Assembly (NCBI GenBank): GCA_964575975.1
Contig: CAZNTU010000012.1
Coordinates: forward strand, 1-55,169
DNA length: 55,169 nt
Source: G963674505 sp964575975
GTDB taxonomy: Bacteria; Desulfobacterota; Desulfobacteria; Desulfobacterales; SKZT01
Reading direction: 5' to 3'
Below, in pieces: positions 36,458 through 44,287 of the stretch (positions are counted from its first letter, which is position 1; every line of letters begins with the position of its first letter). Made by a program: the position numbers and the translations under genes. The notes beneath the pieces are model-generated. The model made no database searches, had not been told where the DNA came from, and worked only from the letters and a program-made list of their open reading frames with translations.

Positions 36458-39400
36458 TCATTTCCGAAGGGTCTCGCGTACCTTGACCGCTAAATCCCGT
36501 CTGGAAAATGGCTTTTGAACGAAATGCACGCTCGCGTCCAAAACGCCTCTATGAGCGATCGCGTTGGCCGTGTAGCCGGACATGAAAAGAGTTTTCAATT
36601 CGGGGAAGAGAGCTTTCAGCCGGTCGGCCAGGTCGCGGCCGTTCATCTCCGGCATGACCACGTCCGTGATCAGCAGGTCGATTCGTTCCCCGTCCTTCCG
36701 CGCAAGGTCGAGAGCCAAGCCGGGGGAATGCGCGGCCAGAACCGTGTAGCCCAACCCTTCGAGTATCTTTTTGGCGAGCTTCAGGATGGATTCCTCGTCC
36801 TCCACCACCAGCACGGTTTCCCCCTGGCCGAAAAGGATTTCCTCCGTGCCGGGGAGGGCGGTCCGGCGGGGCTCGCTCGCCTGGCGCGGCAAGTAGAGCT
36901 TGAAGGTCGAGCCTTTTCCCGGCTCGCTGTAGACGTTGACGAACCCGTCGTTTTGCTTGACGATGCCGTAAACTGTGGCAAGGCCTAAACCCGTGCCCTT
37001 GCCCACTTCCTTGGTGGTGAAGAAAGGCTCGAATATTTTTTCGAGAGTCTCGCGGTCCATGCCGCAGCCGTCGTCGCTGACCGCCAGCTTGACGAATTCG
37101 CCGGGGACGAAGCCGAGATGGCGGGCGCAATACTCTTCGTCGAAGGACGCGTTGTCCGTCTCGATGGTGATTCTGCCTACGTCGGAGATGGCGTCTCGTG
37201 CGTTGACGCACAGGTTGGCCAGGACTTGGTCGAGCTGCGAGGGGTCGATGAGGACCGGCCACAAGTCGGAGGCAGGCTGCCAGGAAATATCGATGTCCTC
37301 TCCGATAAGCCTTCTAAGCATTTTAAGCATCCCTTCCACCGTCTCGTTCAGGTCTATCCGCCTGGGATTGACGGTCTGGCGGCGGGCGAAGGCCAGCAGT
37401 TGCCGGGTGATGTCGACGGACCGTTTCGCTGCGGCAAGGACCTCCGAAAGGTTGGCGTGCAGGGGATCCCCCTCGTCGAGCTGTTCCAGGGTCATCTCCG
37501 TGTAGCCCAGGATTACGCCGAGCATGTTGTTGTAATCGTGCGCCACGCCCCCTGCCAGACGGCCGACCGATTCCATCCGCTGTGCCTGGACCAGTTGGGA
37601 TTGAAGCTTTTCGCGTTCTTGCTCGGCTCGTTCTCGCTCTCCTTCGATCTTCATAACCCCGAGTGCATAGGCGAAATCCCCTGCCATTTCCGCGAAGAGG
37701 CTTGACTCTTCTTCGTCCACGATAATACTGTTGTCGGCTGCGACCGCAAGATAACCGAAGGTTTCGCTTTCATAAATCAACGGTGCGCATAAAGATTGGC
37801 TTTCGGAACAGGTCTCGACCATCGGGCAACCGCCGCAAACGGCTTTTCGGTCGCGAATCAGGACTACGCCTTTTTTGTCGCGGACGTGCGTGCAACAGGT
37901 GGGTAGTCGTTTCCGTTCAAATATCGAGGCAAGCTCCTTGGAATCCGCCGCCAGTCCCCCCAATGCCCAGGATTCGGGCAGCTCTTGTTCGTCGGTCAGC
38001 ACGATCATGGCCGATGGATAACCGCGATTCGCCACCAGCAGACGACAGCCTTCGCGAATCAAAGTATCCCGGTTCCGTTGGCGCACGATCAGCTGGTTGA
38101 CTTCCCGGATAGCTCTCAAGACATTGTTCAAATGTTCGATGCGCAATTCCGAAAGCTTACGCTCGGTGATATCCACGGCGGCGCCCATGATTCCGACGGT
38201 TTCTCCTCGGTCGTTTTTAACGGACGCAGCCGAAAGGCTGATCGGAAAAATCGTGCCGTCCTTTTTCATGCGGAGGAGTTCCATTCCGGAAAACCCGCCA
38301 CTGCTTTCGACCTGTCGCCGCAAGGCGTCGAATTCCTCCCGGTTGCTTTCCGGCACGATGGGCAGGGGCCGTCCTATAATTTCCGAGGCGCGCCAGCCGA
38401 ACATTCTTTCGGCGGAACTGTTCCAGTTGATGACGTTTCCGTCAAGATCGACGGTGTAGAGCGCCACGGGGGAGCAGGCGACCATGGCGCGCTGGAATTC
38501 CTCGCTGGCGTGAAGGGCTTTCTCGGTTCGCTTGCGCTCGGTGATATCCACGATGGTGGAGACGAAATAGAGCGGGCGACCATCCCCGTCTCGTCGCAGA
38601 GTGACGCTCGCATCCCCCCAACATTGATCGCCGTTTTTATGAAGATACCGTTTTTCGAACCTGGCCGCGTGCTTTTCGCCCGCCAGCAGTTGTTCGAGGA
38701 CCGTTTCCGTTGGTTCTATGTCTTCGGCCGGGGTGAGGTCCTGCCATTTTTTACCCTTCAATTCGTCCCTCGCATATCCCACAAAATCGGCGTAAGCCTG
38801 ATTGACATCGATTTCGCCGGTAAGCTGGGTGATCGATTTTCCCGCGTTTGCGGCCTCGAAGACATACTTGAACCGGTCCATGCTGTCCCGCAGCGCCTGC
38901 GTTTGGAGCGCCACCTGCTTTCGCAGGGACCAGGACCACGCGAAGGACGCCAACAACATCGCCAGCAAGGGAAGACCCGCCAGGGCGACATATCTTAGTA
39001 TCTTCAACAGGCCGGGGGAGGAATCTTGATACACTCCCATCCATTTGTCGTAAATGCGGCGGTACTCGCCGCTTTTCTTCAAGGCTTGCAGTCCCTCGCC
39101 GAACTGCGCCAGCAAGGCCGGGTGTCCGTCGAGCACGGCATAGGCGTATTCGCCTGAAAAAAAGCCTTGGTCGCCTACGGCAAGATTGGTCCATCCGTTC
39201 TTTTCGATCAAATACAGCGCGCTGATGCGCGGTACCAAGGCGCAGTCGTAAATGCCTTCGGATACGGCGCGCAGCACGCGCTCCTGGGTTTCGGCAAGGA
39301 ATGCCCCGGCTTCGAGTCCATGTTCGGCCAGAAATTCCAGGATAACATCGCCGTCCTGCACGACAAGACTTCGGCCTGCAAGCTCCTCGACCGTCTCCGG

Positions 39401-40510
39401 CGGTTTGCCGCCGCCGTTGCGCACAACGCCCGCGTAATGGGAAATCAAGTAGGAAGGGGAAAATTCAAAGATTCGGTCTCTTTCGGGGGAATAGAACATT
39501 CCTTGGAGAGCATCGATCTCGCCGTTTTTAAGATCGTCGACGACTTTCGTCCATGGCCCCAGACGAATCTGGATATCCATGTTCGTCTCCCGAGCGATGG
39601 CTCGCGTCAACTCGACCGTAAAACCCGCCGGTTGTCCCTTCTCGTCCAAGTACTCGAAAGGCGGATAATCGTGGTCGCCGCCGATAATGACGGGGCGGTC
39701 GGAGGGCAGTTGCAGGACGGCGAACCACTTGGCGTGCAAGCGGCGATAGGTGCCGTCCGCGATGATCAGGGCGAGCCCTTCGTTTAAAAGCGCCAAGGTT
39801 TCGCGGTCGCCCTCCCTAACGGCAAAGCAAAAATCCTGGCGAAAGCCCTCGATGGGCGGTTCCACGATGCGCAGATTCGTCAGGCCCGTCGCCTGTATCA
39901 ACCGCAAGGCTACCAGATGTTGAACCACAACGGCGTCGTGAAGTCCTTGGGACAGTTCCCGCAAAGCGTCCTCGAAAGTGGGGGTGGCAACGATGCGGAT
40001 ACCGCGGTCTTCTCGGCGCAAAAACTCCTCGGCGTTGTCGCCTTTCATAGTGGCGGCCTGCCGTCCTTTAAGATCCGTCAGATTTCGAATCCCGGTTGCG
40101 TCGTCCCGAACTACGACGACTCCGTGAAGCGACATGTAGGGGAAGGTAAAATCGAAAACCGATTCCCGCTCCGGCGTACGCCCGACCAAAGGCAGCGCTT
40201 GGATATTCCCTTGCTCCAAAAGTCCTCGGACTTCGGACCACGGTCCCGTTTCGAATTCAACTTCGCGTCCCATGGCGGCCAATGCGGCGCTCAACAGCTC
40301 GACCGAAAAGCCGGTTGCGCGGCCAGTCTCGTCTACCAGACAAAACGGAGGATAGTCGATTTCGGAGGCGGAAAGAACGGGCGTCTTGAGTCGCACGGCG
40401 TCTTGATCCGCATTGGCGGAAGCGCTGTGGAAGACCATTGCAAGGAGTCCGAAAAACATTCCGAAAAACAGGTTCGACATATTGGTTCGCAATCCAGTGG
40501 CAGAAGTCAT
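36458..40510 (-). CDS. giant hybrid histidine kinase with two tandem SBP3 sensor domains
   Basis: A 1350-residue membrane kinase. Signal peptide (NLFFGMFFGLLAMVFHSASA), two tandem periplasmic family 3 solute-binding domains (about 40-265 and 268-490; each with an IDYPPF/HDYPPF start and a GPWSEV/GPWTKV motif), membrane segment (about 515-540), two PAS domains (about 560-820), a cysteine-bearing GAF-like domain (about 830-985; PTCCTH, AVCGGCPM, ETC), HisKA (GGVAHDYNN), HATPase and a C-terminal receiver (LLITDVVMPEMNG). ATG 40510 has GAGG upstream and yields a proper signal peptide; the frame is open to 40591. It heads the minus-strand array. Ligand unknown; SBP3 domains often bind amino acids. 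Confidence 0.92.
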   Translation of the reverse strand: MTSATGLRTNMSNLFFGMFFGLLAMVFHSASANADQDAVRLKTPVLSASEIDYPPFCLVDETGRATGFSVELLSAALAAMGREVEFETGPWSEVRGLLEQGNIQALPLVGRTPERESVFDFTFPYMSLHGVVVVRDDATGIRNLTDLKGRQAATMKGDNAEEFLRREDRGIRIVATPTFEDALRELSQGLHDAVVVQHLVALRLIQATGLTNLRIVEPPIEGFRQDFCFAVREGDRETLALLNEGLALIIADGTYRRLHAKWFAVLQLPSDRPVIIGGDHDYPPFEYLDEKGQPAGFTVELTRAIARETNMDIQIRLGPWTKVVDDLKNGEIDALQGMFYSPERDRIFEFSPSYLISHYAGVVRNGGGKPPETVEELAGRSLVVQDGDVILEFLAEHGLEAGAFLAETQERVLRAVSEGIYDCALVPRISALYLIEKNGWTNLAVGDQGFFSGEYAYAVLDGHPALLAQFGEGLQALKKSGEYRRIYDKWMGVYQDSSPGLLKILRYVALAGLPLLAMLLASFAWSWSLRKQVALQTQALRDSMDRFKYVFEAANAGKSITQLTGEIDVNQAYADFVGYARDELKGKKWQDLTPAEDIEPTETVLEQLLAGEKHAARFEKRYLHKNGDQCWGDASVTLRRDGDGRPLYFVSTIVDITERKRTEKALHASEEFQRAMVACSPVALYTVDLDGNVINWNSSAERMFGWRASEIIGRPLPIVPESNREEFDALRRQVESSGGFSGMELLRMKKDGTIFPISLSAASVKNDRGETVGIMGAAVDITERKLSELRIEHLNNVLRAIREVNQLIVRQRNRDTLIREGCRLLVANRGYPSAMIVLTDEQELPESWALGGLAADSKELASIFERKRLPTCCTHVRDKKGVVLIRDRKAVCGGCPMVETCSESQSLCAPLIYESETFGYLAVAADNSIIVDEEESSLFAEMAGDFAYALGVMKIEGERERAEQEREKLQSQLVQAQRMESVGRLAGGVAHDYNNMLGVILGYTEMTLEQLDEGDPLHANLSEVLAAAKRSVDITRQLLAFARRQTVNPRRIDLNETVEGMLKMLRRLIGEDIDISWQPASDLWPVLIDPSQLDQVLANLCVNARDAISDVGRITIETDNASFDEEYCARHLGFVPGEFVKLAVSDDGCGMDRETLEKIFEPFFTTKEVGKGTGLGLATVYGIVKQNDGFVNVYSEPGKGSTFKLYLPRQASEPRRTALPGTEEILFGQGETVLVVEDEESILKLAKKILEGLGYTVLAAHSPGLALDLARKDGERIDLLITDVVMPEMNGRDLADRLKALFPELKTLFMSGYTANAIAHRGVLDASVHFVQKPFSRRDLAVKVRETLRK

Positions 40511-40633
40511 GATCCATTTCCTCGATTTGAATTGTAGCCTCGCGGCTTGACGATCCGCAACGAACTCATTGGCCGAGTATATAGCTGACACTGTTCGCCC
40601 CTAGCTGGGCGCAAAAGAACATATCCTTGGCGT

Positions 40634-41854
40634 TCAATAAAGAAAACCCAGGAGCCACAGCGGAATTTTTTTTCCGAATCCCCGTTCCATGTCGTCAAGA
40701 GCAAGGTAGCTGTTTTCCACGTCCCTTATTTGCGAGAACCCTTTTTTTTTGCCTCCAATCTCGAACAGATAGGTGTCGTCCACAAAAAAATCGCCTTTCG
40801 GGGAAGATTTGACCGTATGCAGGGCCCCGAGCATGTTCAGAAAAAAAACCTCCTGAATCGTGCCTATATTGGCGAAGGGCGCAAGAGCATAAATCAGATT
40901 GGGATTGTTCAGATAAATTATTTCCGGTTTTTCCAAACTCCCCAGTCCTTTTCCGAACCTGCCTATCCCCAAGATCAACCCTGCGTCCTCCATATATTTC
41001 AGGTAGGTCTTCAACGTACGCTGATCTCCGACCTCGACGAGTCGAGTCAACTCCTTGAAGTTGGGAGTAAATGGCACGGACTCCGAAATTACGGCGAAAA
41101 GCTTCGTCAATTTCTTGACGCTGTTCCCCGTAAAAGAAGGGTTTACCGCTAAAAGATCGCTCTCGACGACGGTATGCAAATTCTGATTGAGAAGTTGAAA
41201 AAAGACGTTTTCGTCGCGGTCCTCGAAATAGAAGGGATAATAGCCGTGTCTCAGGTACGCCTTGAAAAGGGCCAGGATTTTCTTGTCCCCTAGTTTCTCG
41301 GTTGTCTCGAAGGCTATCCGAACATGGTTTTCCAGGATATCCTCCAGGCGAAACGACGACAACGCAACCCCGGTCTCCAGTTCGATATACTCCCTGAAAG
41401 ACATTCCCCACATTTTCAGTTGAAGCGCCCGTCGGCTTAGATCATGGCTTCCCCTGTAAATTTCCAGGGCGGAGCTTCCCGTAGCCAGCACATTCAGACC
41501 TGCGAACGTATCCGTCATGGATTTCAATTCCATGGACCACCGCTGGTATTTGTGGATTTCGTCGAAACATATTGTCTTTCCGCCCATGTTGACAAACCAT
41601 TCCGCGATTTCGTACAGGCTTCGGTTTTGAATCAGAAAGTGATCGCTCTGAACATATAGAATGCTTTCGCTCAAACGATCTCCGCCCGCCGAATCGAGAA
41701 GGTGCTGAACCATGGCGGTGGTCTTGCCGACGCCCCTTTGGCCTAAAACGACGCACAAGCGACGATCAAGCTCGTGTCGCTTCAGAAAGTAGCGTCGGTA
41801 GGATCTGTTGAAAAGCGCAATCTGTGTTTGGCTGAGCGAGAAAAGATCTTCCAT
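40634..41854 (-). CDS. ATP-binding protein (AAA_14 / DUF4143 family)
   Basis: A 406-residue P-loop ATPase. Walker A is GQRGVGKTTAMVQHLL (about residue 45), Walker B KTICFDEIHKYQRW, and LNVLATGSSALEI is the sensor region. The C-terminal part (from about 215, with LRHGYYPFY and TLKTYLKYMEDAGLI, then FFVDDTYLFEIGGKKK) matches the DUF4143 module, a PD-(D/E)XK-like fold seen in this widespread family of unknown function. ATG 41854 (MEDLFSLSQTQIALF) is chosen because the open frame upstream to 42178 has no family similarity. It stands alone between the kinase array and a gene-poor stretch. Confidence 0.88.
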   Translation of the reverse strand: MEDLFSLSQTQIALFNRSYRRYFLKRHELDRRLCVVLGQRGVGKTTAMVQHLLDSAGGDRLSESILYVQSDHFLIQNRSLYEIAEWFVNMGGKTICFDEIHKYQRWSMELKSMTDTFAGLNVLATGSSALEIYRGSHDLSRRALQLKMWGMSFREYIELETGVALSSFRLEDILENHVRIAFETTEKLGDKKILALFKAYLRHGYYPFYFEDRDENVFFQLLNQNLHTVVESDLLAVNPSFTGNSVKKLTKLFAVISESVPFTPNFKELTRLVEVGDQRTLKTYLKYMEDAGLILGIGRFGKGLGSLEKPEIIYLNNPNLIYALAPFANIGTIQEVFFLNMLGALHTVKSSPKGDFFVDDTYLFEIGGKKKGFSQIRDVENSYLALDDMERGFGKKIPLWLLGFLY

Positions 41855-42363
41855 TGGGATATATCGTCCTTCGTTAAAATAGGAATACGTTCCGTATATA
41901 TCGGAATATTGTTTGTATCGCAATCCTAAACTTCGTTTCAAAGGAAAATCTGAAAGAATCGGAAGCCCGCCGACTGGAAACCGAAAAGTGGGAACGGTGG
42001 CAAAAAAGCAGCGAAAACGATTACGAAAAAATCCTGAAAATCGACAAGGATTCCTATCTTGCCAAGGACCGTGCGCGATTACTCCAGGTCGCGAGCCGAA
42101 CAGCGAAAAAGAGAAAGGATATTCTCCTTTTGTTTTCAGCATTGATTTTTCGGATGGGGACGGATCATGGTATGACATTAAACGACCACGACGCGATTTT
42201 TGTCCTTAAACGCCAAGAGTCTTCGAAAAGGAAGCTCGTTGCATTTCCGGGGCGCAAGCCCGATAAGCCCAAGTCGGAAAAAAATACCGCTTAGCGCGCC
42301 ACAGTCCCCCGTTGCAACTGTCATCGTTGCCAGCAAATATTACCCGTCGCGAAGCCGGACCCA
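41855..42363. other. gene-poor stretch upstream of the ATPase gene
   Basis: About 500 bases without an intact gene. TTCCG-TATATAT-CGGAA at about 41893-41909 is a short dyad close to the ATPase start and may be an operator. On the plus strand an open frame without a start codon ends at 42294 (listed separately). Confidence 0.5.
41890..42294 (+). pseudogene. possible coding remnant without a start codon
   Basis: A plus-strand frame, open for about 130 codons to TAG at 42292-42294, has a protein-like, Lys/Glu-rich composition (RLETEKWERWQKSSEND, KILKIDKDSYLAKDRARLL). No ATG, GTG or TTG begins it before the mid-point. It may be the tail of a decayed gene or chance. No family recognised. Confidence 0.2.
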
Positions 42364-42579
42364 CTACAGACTGTTTCTCTTTTTACCTGCTTGGATTTCG
42401 GAAATGGCATCCTCGAGGGCAAGATCGGCAAGCCATTTCTCGCGGTCCTTCGTATAGTCGCCTTGACCTACCGAAAACTGATTCAGAAAACGGATTGTAT
42501 CGACGACGCCCATCTCTTTGAACAGAATACGAGTAGCTTTGCGGTTGATTTCGGATATTGGTTTTGCCTCCGTATTCAT
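42364..42579 (-). CDS. small partner protein of a PIN toxin (putative antitoxin)
   Basis: A 71-residue protein: ISEINRKATRILFKEMGVVD, then TIRFLNQFSVGQGDYTKDR and a basic end. The pattern 'KE(M/L)GVVDTIRFLNQF...GDYTK(D/E)R' is a small conserved family that I recall encoded beside PIN proteins starting MRIxLDxCxxxRPFDD. GGAG stands eight bases before ATG 42579. The ATG overlaps the stop of the PIN remnant as ATGA. Antitoxin function is inferred from pairing only. Confidence 0.6.
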   Translation of the reverse strand: MNTEAKPISEINRKATRILFKEMGVVDTIRFLNQFSVGQGDYTKDREKWLADLALEDAISEIQAGKKRNSL

Positions 42580-42741
42580 ATGTCCAACTCCATTACCAAT
42601 TTGGTGGGAGAAACCACCTTGGTTTTTAAACGAGAAAAACTCTTGGCCATTTTCAGAAATATACGGCCAAGCTCCAAAGCTCGGCTGGGTTTTGTCATCG
42701 AACGGGCGTTGGAGGCTGCAACAATCAAGATGAATTCTCAT
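42576..42741 (-). pseudogene. PIN-domain toxin reduced to its two ends
   Basis: From ATG 42741 the frame reads MRIHLDCCSLQRPFDDKTQP, the start of a PIN toxin. The next family-like sequence is the C-terminal KVVSPTKLVMELDI, in another frame, ending with TGA at 42576-42578. About 100 central residues, including most catalytic acids, are missing. The start lies inside the last codons of the isomerase gene and the end overlaps the partner gene by ATGA, so the operon spacing survived the deletion. Confidence 0.65.
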
Positions 42742-43558
42742 CCGGGAAATCTTTGATATAAGAAGATTGTTTCCAAGGCCAAATTTTTTCCATGTAACGA
42801 AGACTGGGAACGAGATCCTCTTCCTGGTGCGGCTCCAGGGTTATGACGGGCGGCGTTTTCCGGTAAATCTTCAGGATGTCGAAGAAGGCTTCGAAATCGA
42901 TGGAGGCGCTTCCCAGGCGCTTGTGCTGGTCCCATGATCCGTCGTTGTCGTGGAGGTGCAACTGTCCCACGTACGGTCCGAGCACTTGCATCCAGCGCTC
43001 GAAATTGGTTTTGGAAAACGCCGACTGGTGGCCGATGTCGAAGCAGAATCCCACGTTGTCCCCCGGCATGTTTTCGAAGACGAACTCGATTTCCTCGGGG
43101 CCGTGCTCGTAGACGTTTTCCAGCATCAGTTTCGCGCCTTCGTCGGCGAGCCGCCCCGAGAGCCAGGTCCACGTTTCGAGACTCTTTTCCATCCACGCCT
43201 CCCGCACGTAGCCGTAGCGCTTGACCTCGTATCCCGCGTGGCAGACGAACGTGCGCGGCTTGAAAATCGAGACCGCCTCGAGCGCCTGCTCGTAGCGCTT
43301 TTTCGTCAGATTCCAGACCAGCGGGTCCGGCGAGCCCGGCGACAGATCCATGAAAGGCCCGTGGATGGTCGTGGAAAGGCCCCGTTCGCGGAGCCTTTTC
43401 GCGATGCGGGAGAAATCGTCCCGGGAAAAACAGTCCAGCGCTTTGGCGTCGAGGCCGATTTCGGGGTTGAGCCCTTCTTCCAGAAACTTCTCCATGTATT
43501 TGTCGACCAGCAAGCCAAGGGGGGCGTTTACATGGACTTTTCGGGCGATATCGTTCAT
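42725..43558 (-). CDS. sugar phosphate isomerase/epimerase-like TIM-barrel protein
   Basis: A 277-residue protein of the xylose isomerase-like / AP endonuclease 2 superfamily. Metal-ligand-like motifs in order: TTIHGPFMDLSPGS, FVCHAGYE, LMLENVYEHGPEE, FCFDIGHQSAF, QLHLHDNDGSWDQH and VITLEPHQ. These are His, Glu and Asp residues at the positions expected for a divalent-metal barrel. Substrate unknown. AAGGAAA lies upstream of ATG 43558. It is 33 bases after the metallo-beta-lactamase gene and probably in one operon with it and purB. Its last five codons overlap the start of the PIN remnant. Confidence 0.85.
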   Translation of the reverse strand: MNDIARKVHVNAPLGLLVDKYMEKFLEEGLNPEIGLDAKALDCFSRDDFSRIAKRLRERGLSTTIHGPFMDLSPGSPDPLVWNLTKKRYEQALEAVSIFKPRTFVCHAGYEVKRYGYVREAWMEKSLETWTWLSGRLADEGAKLMLENVYEHGPEEIEFVFENMPGDNVGFCFDIGHQSAFSKTNFERWMQVLGPYVGQLHLHDNDGSWDQHKRLGSASIDFEAFFDILKIYRKTPPVITLEPHQEEDLVPSLRYMEKIWPWKQSSYIKDFPDENSS

Positions 43559-43591
43559 AAGGCGAGTTTCCTTGCGTAACGTTTTAAATGT

Positions 43592-44227
43592 TTAAATTTC
43601 GATCGTCTGTCCGACCCCTCCGACCACGAATTTCTCCGGATATTTAATGTCGATGGCTCTGAAATACTGGGTGCAATGGGCGGGGCAGACCATTCGCAAA
43701 TCCTCCAGGAGAGCCAGTTCGTCGAACCCGTGAAGACCGCCTATCAGCACGGTCGGCTTTCCAATCCTTTCGGCGGCTTCCATGATTTCCCTCACCCCCG
43801 GATGGGCGCATCCTACAATCACGACGGTGTCCTCTCCCTGCCGAACCACCATCGACTGCTCCGAATCCTTCAGCGTGCCAGTGGAATAAATGTTTTCGAA
43901 TATTTCGGTCCCTTCCGAGACGCGCTCGCAAGATTCCGCTCCTCTTACGTCGGGACAATAGTCCGGAACGAAAACCTTCAGGGGGGCGGCCCGCAGCAGG
44001 TCGGCCAGGCCGCCGGTATGGTCCCAGTGGGCGTGGGAGACGAAAACCCCGTCCAGCGACTGCGGATCGATCTCCAGCTTTGCCATGTTTTGAAGAAGAA
44101 CCGCCCCTTTCGCGCCGGCGTCGAACAAAATCCTTTTTCCATGGGCCTCCACAAGGCACGAAAAGCCCCAGTCCGCGATTAGGCCTTCTATAAAAGCCGT
44201 GTTGTCGTATACGATCGTAATCTTCAT
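43592..44227 (-). CDS. MBL-fold metallohydrolase (COG1237-like)
   Basis: A 211-residue metallo-beta-lactamase-fold protein. The metal-binding motif is SHAHWDHTGG (about 64-73), further ligands are expected from GCAHPGV (about 138) and CPAHCTQYF near the C-terminus. The N-terminal ITIVYDNTAF-x-WGFSCLVE pattern fits the COG1237 group, related to enzymes of pterin and methanopterin biosynthesis. Substrate unknown. GAGGGG precedes ATG. It lies 60 bases after purB on the same strand. Confidence 0.85.
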   Translation of the reverse strand: MKITIVYDNTAFIEGLIADWGFSCLVEAHGKRILFDAGAKGAVLLQNMAKLEIDPQSLDGVFVSHAHWDHTGGLADLLRAAPLKVFVPDYCPDVRGAESCERVSEGTEIFENIYSTGTLKDSEQSMVVRQGEDTVVIVGCAHPGVREIMEAAERIGKPTVLIGGLHGFDELALLEDLRMVCPAHCTQYFRAIDIKYPEKFVVGGVGQTIEI

Positions 44228-44287
44228 GGCAGTTTTCCCCTCTATTTTAAAGTCGCGATTCGAACGACCGCCGGTCCGACGCCCGTC

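Noticed and set aside
41855..42178. Extended N-terminus of the DUF4143-type ATPase
   Set aside because: The added 108 residues show no family similarity and contain unusual composition; the plus strand there has a better protein-like frame.
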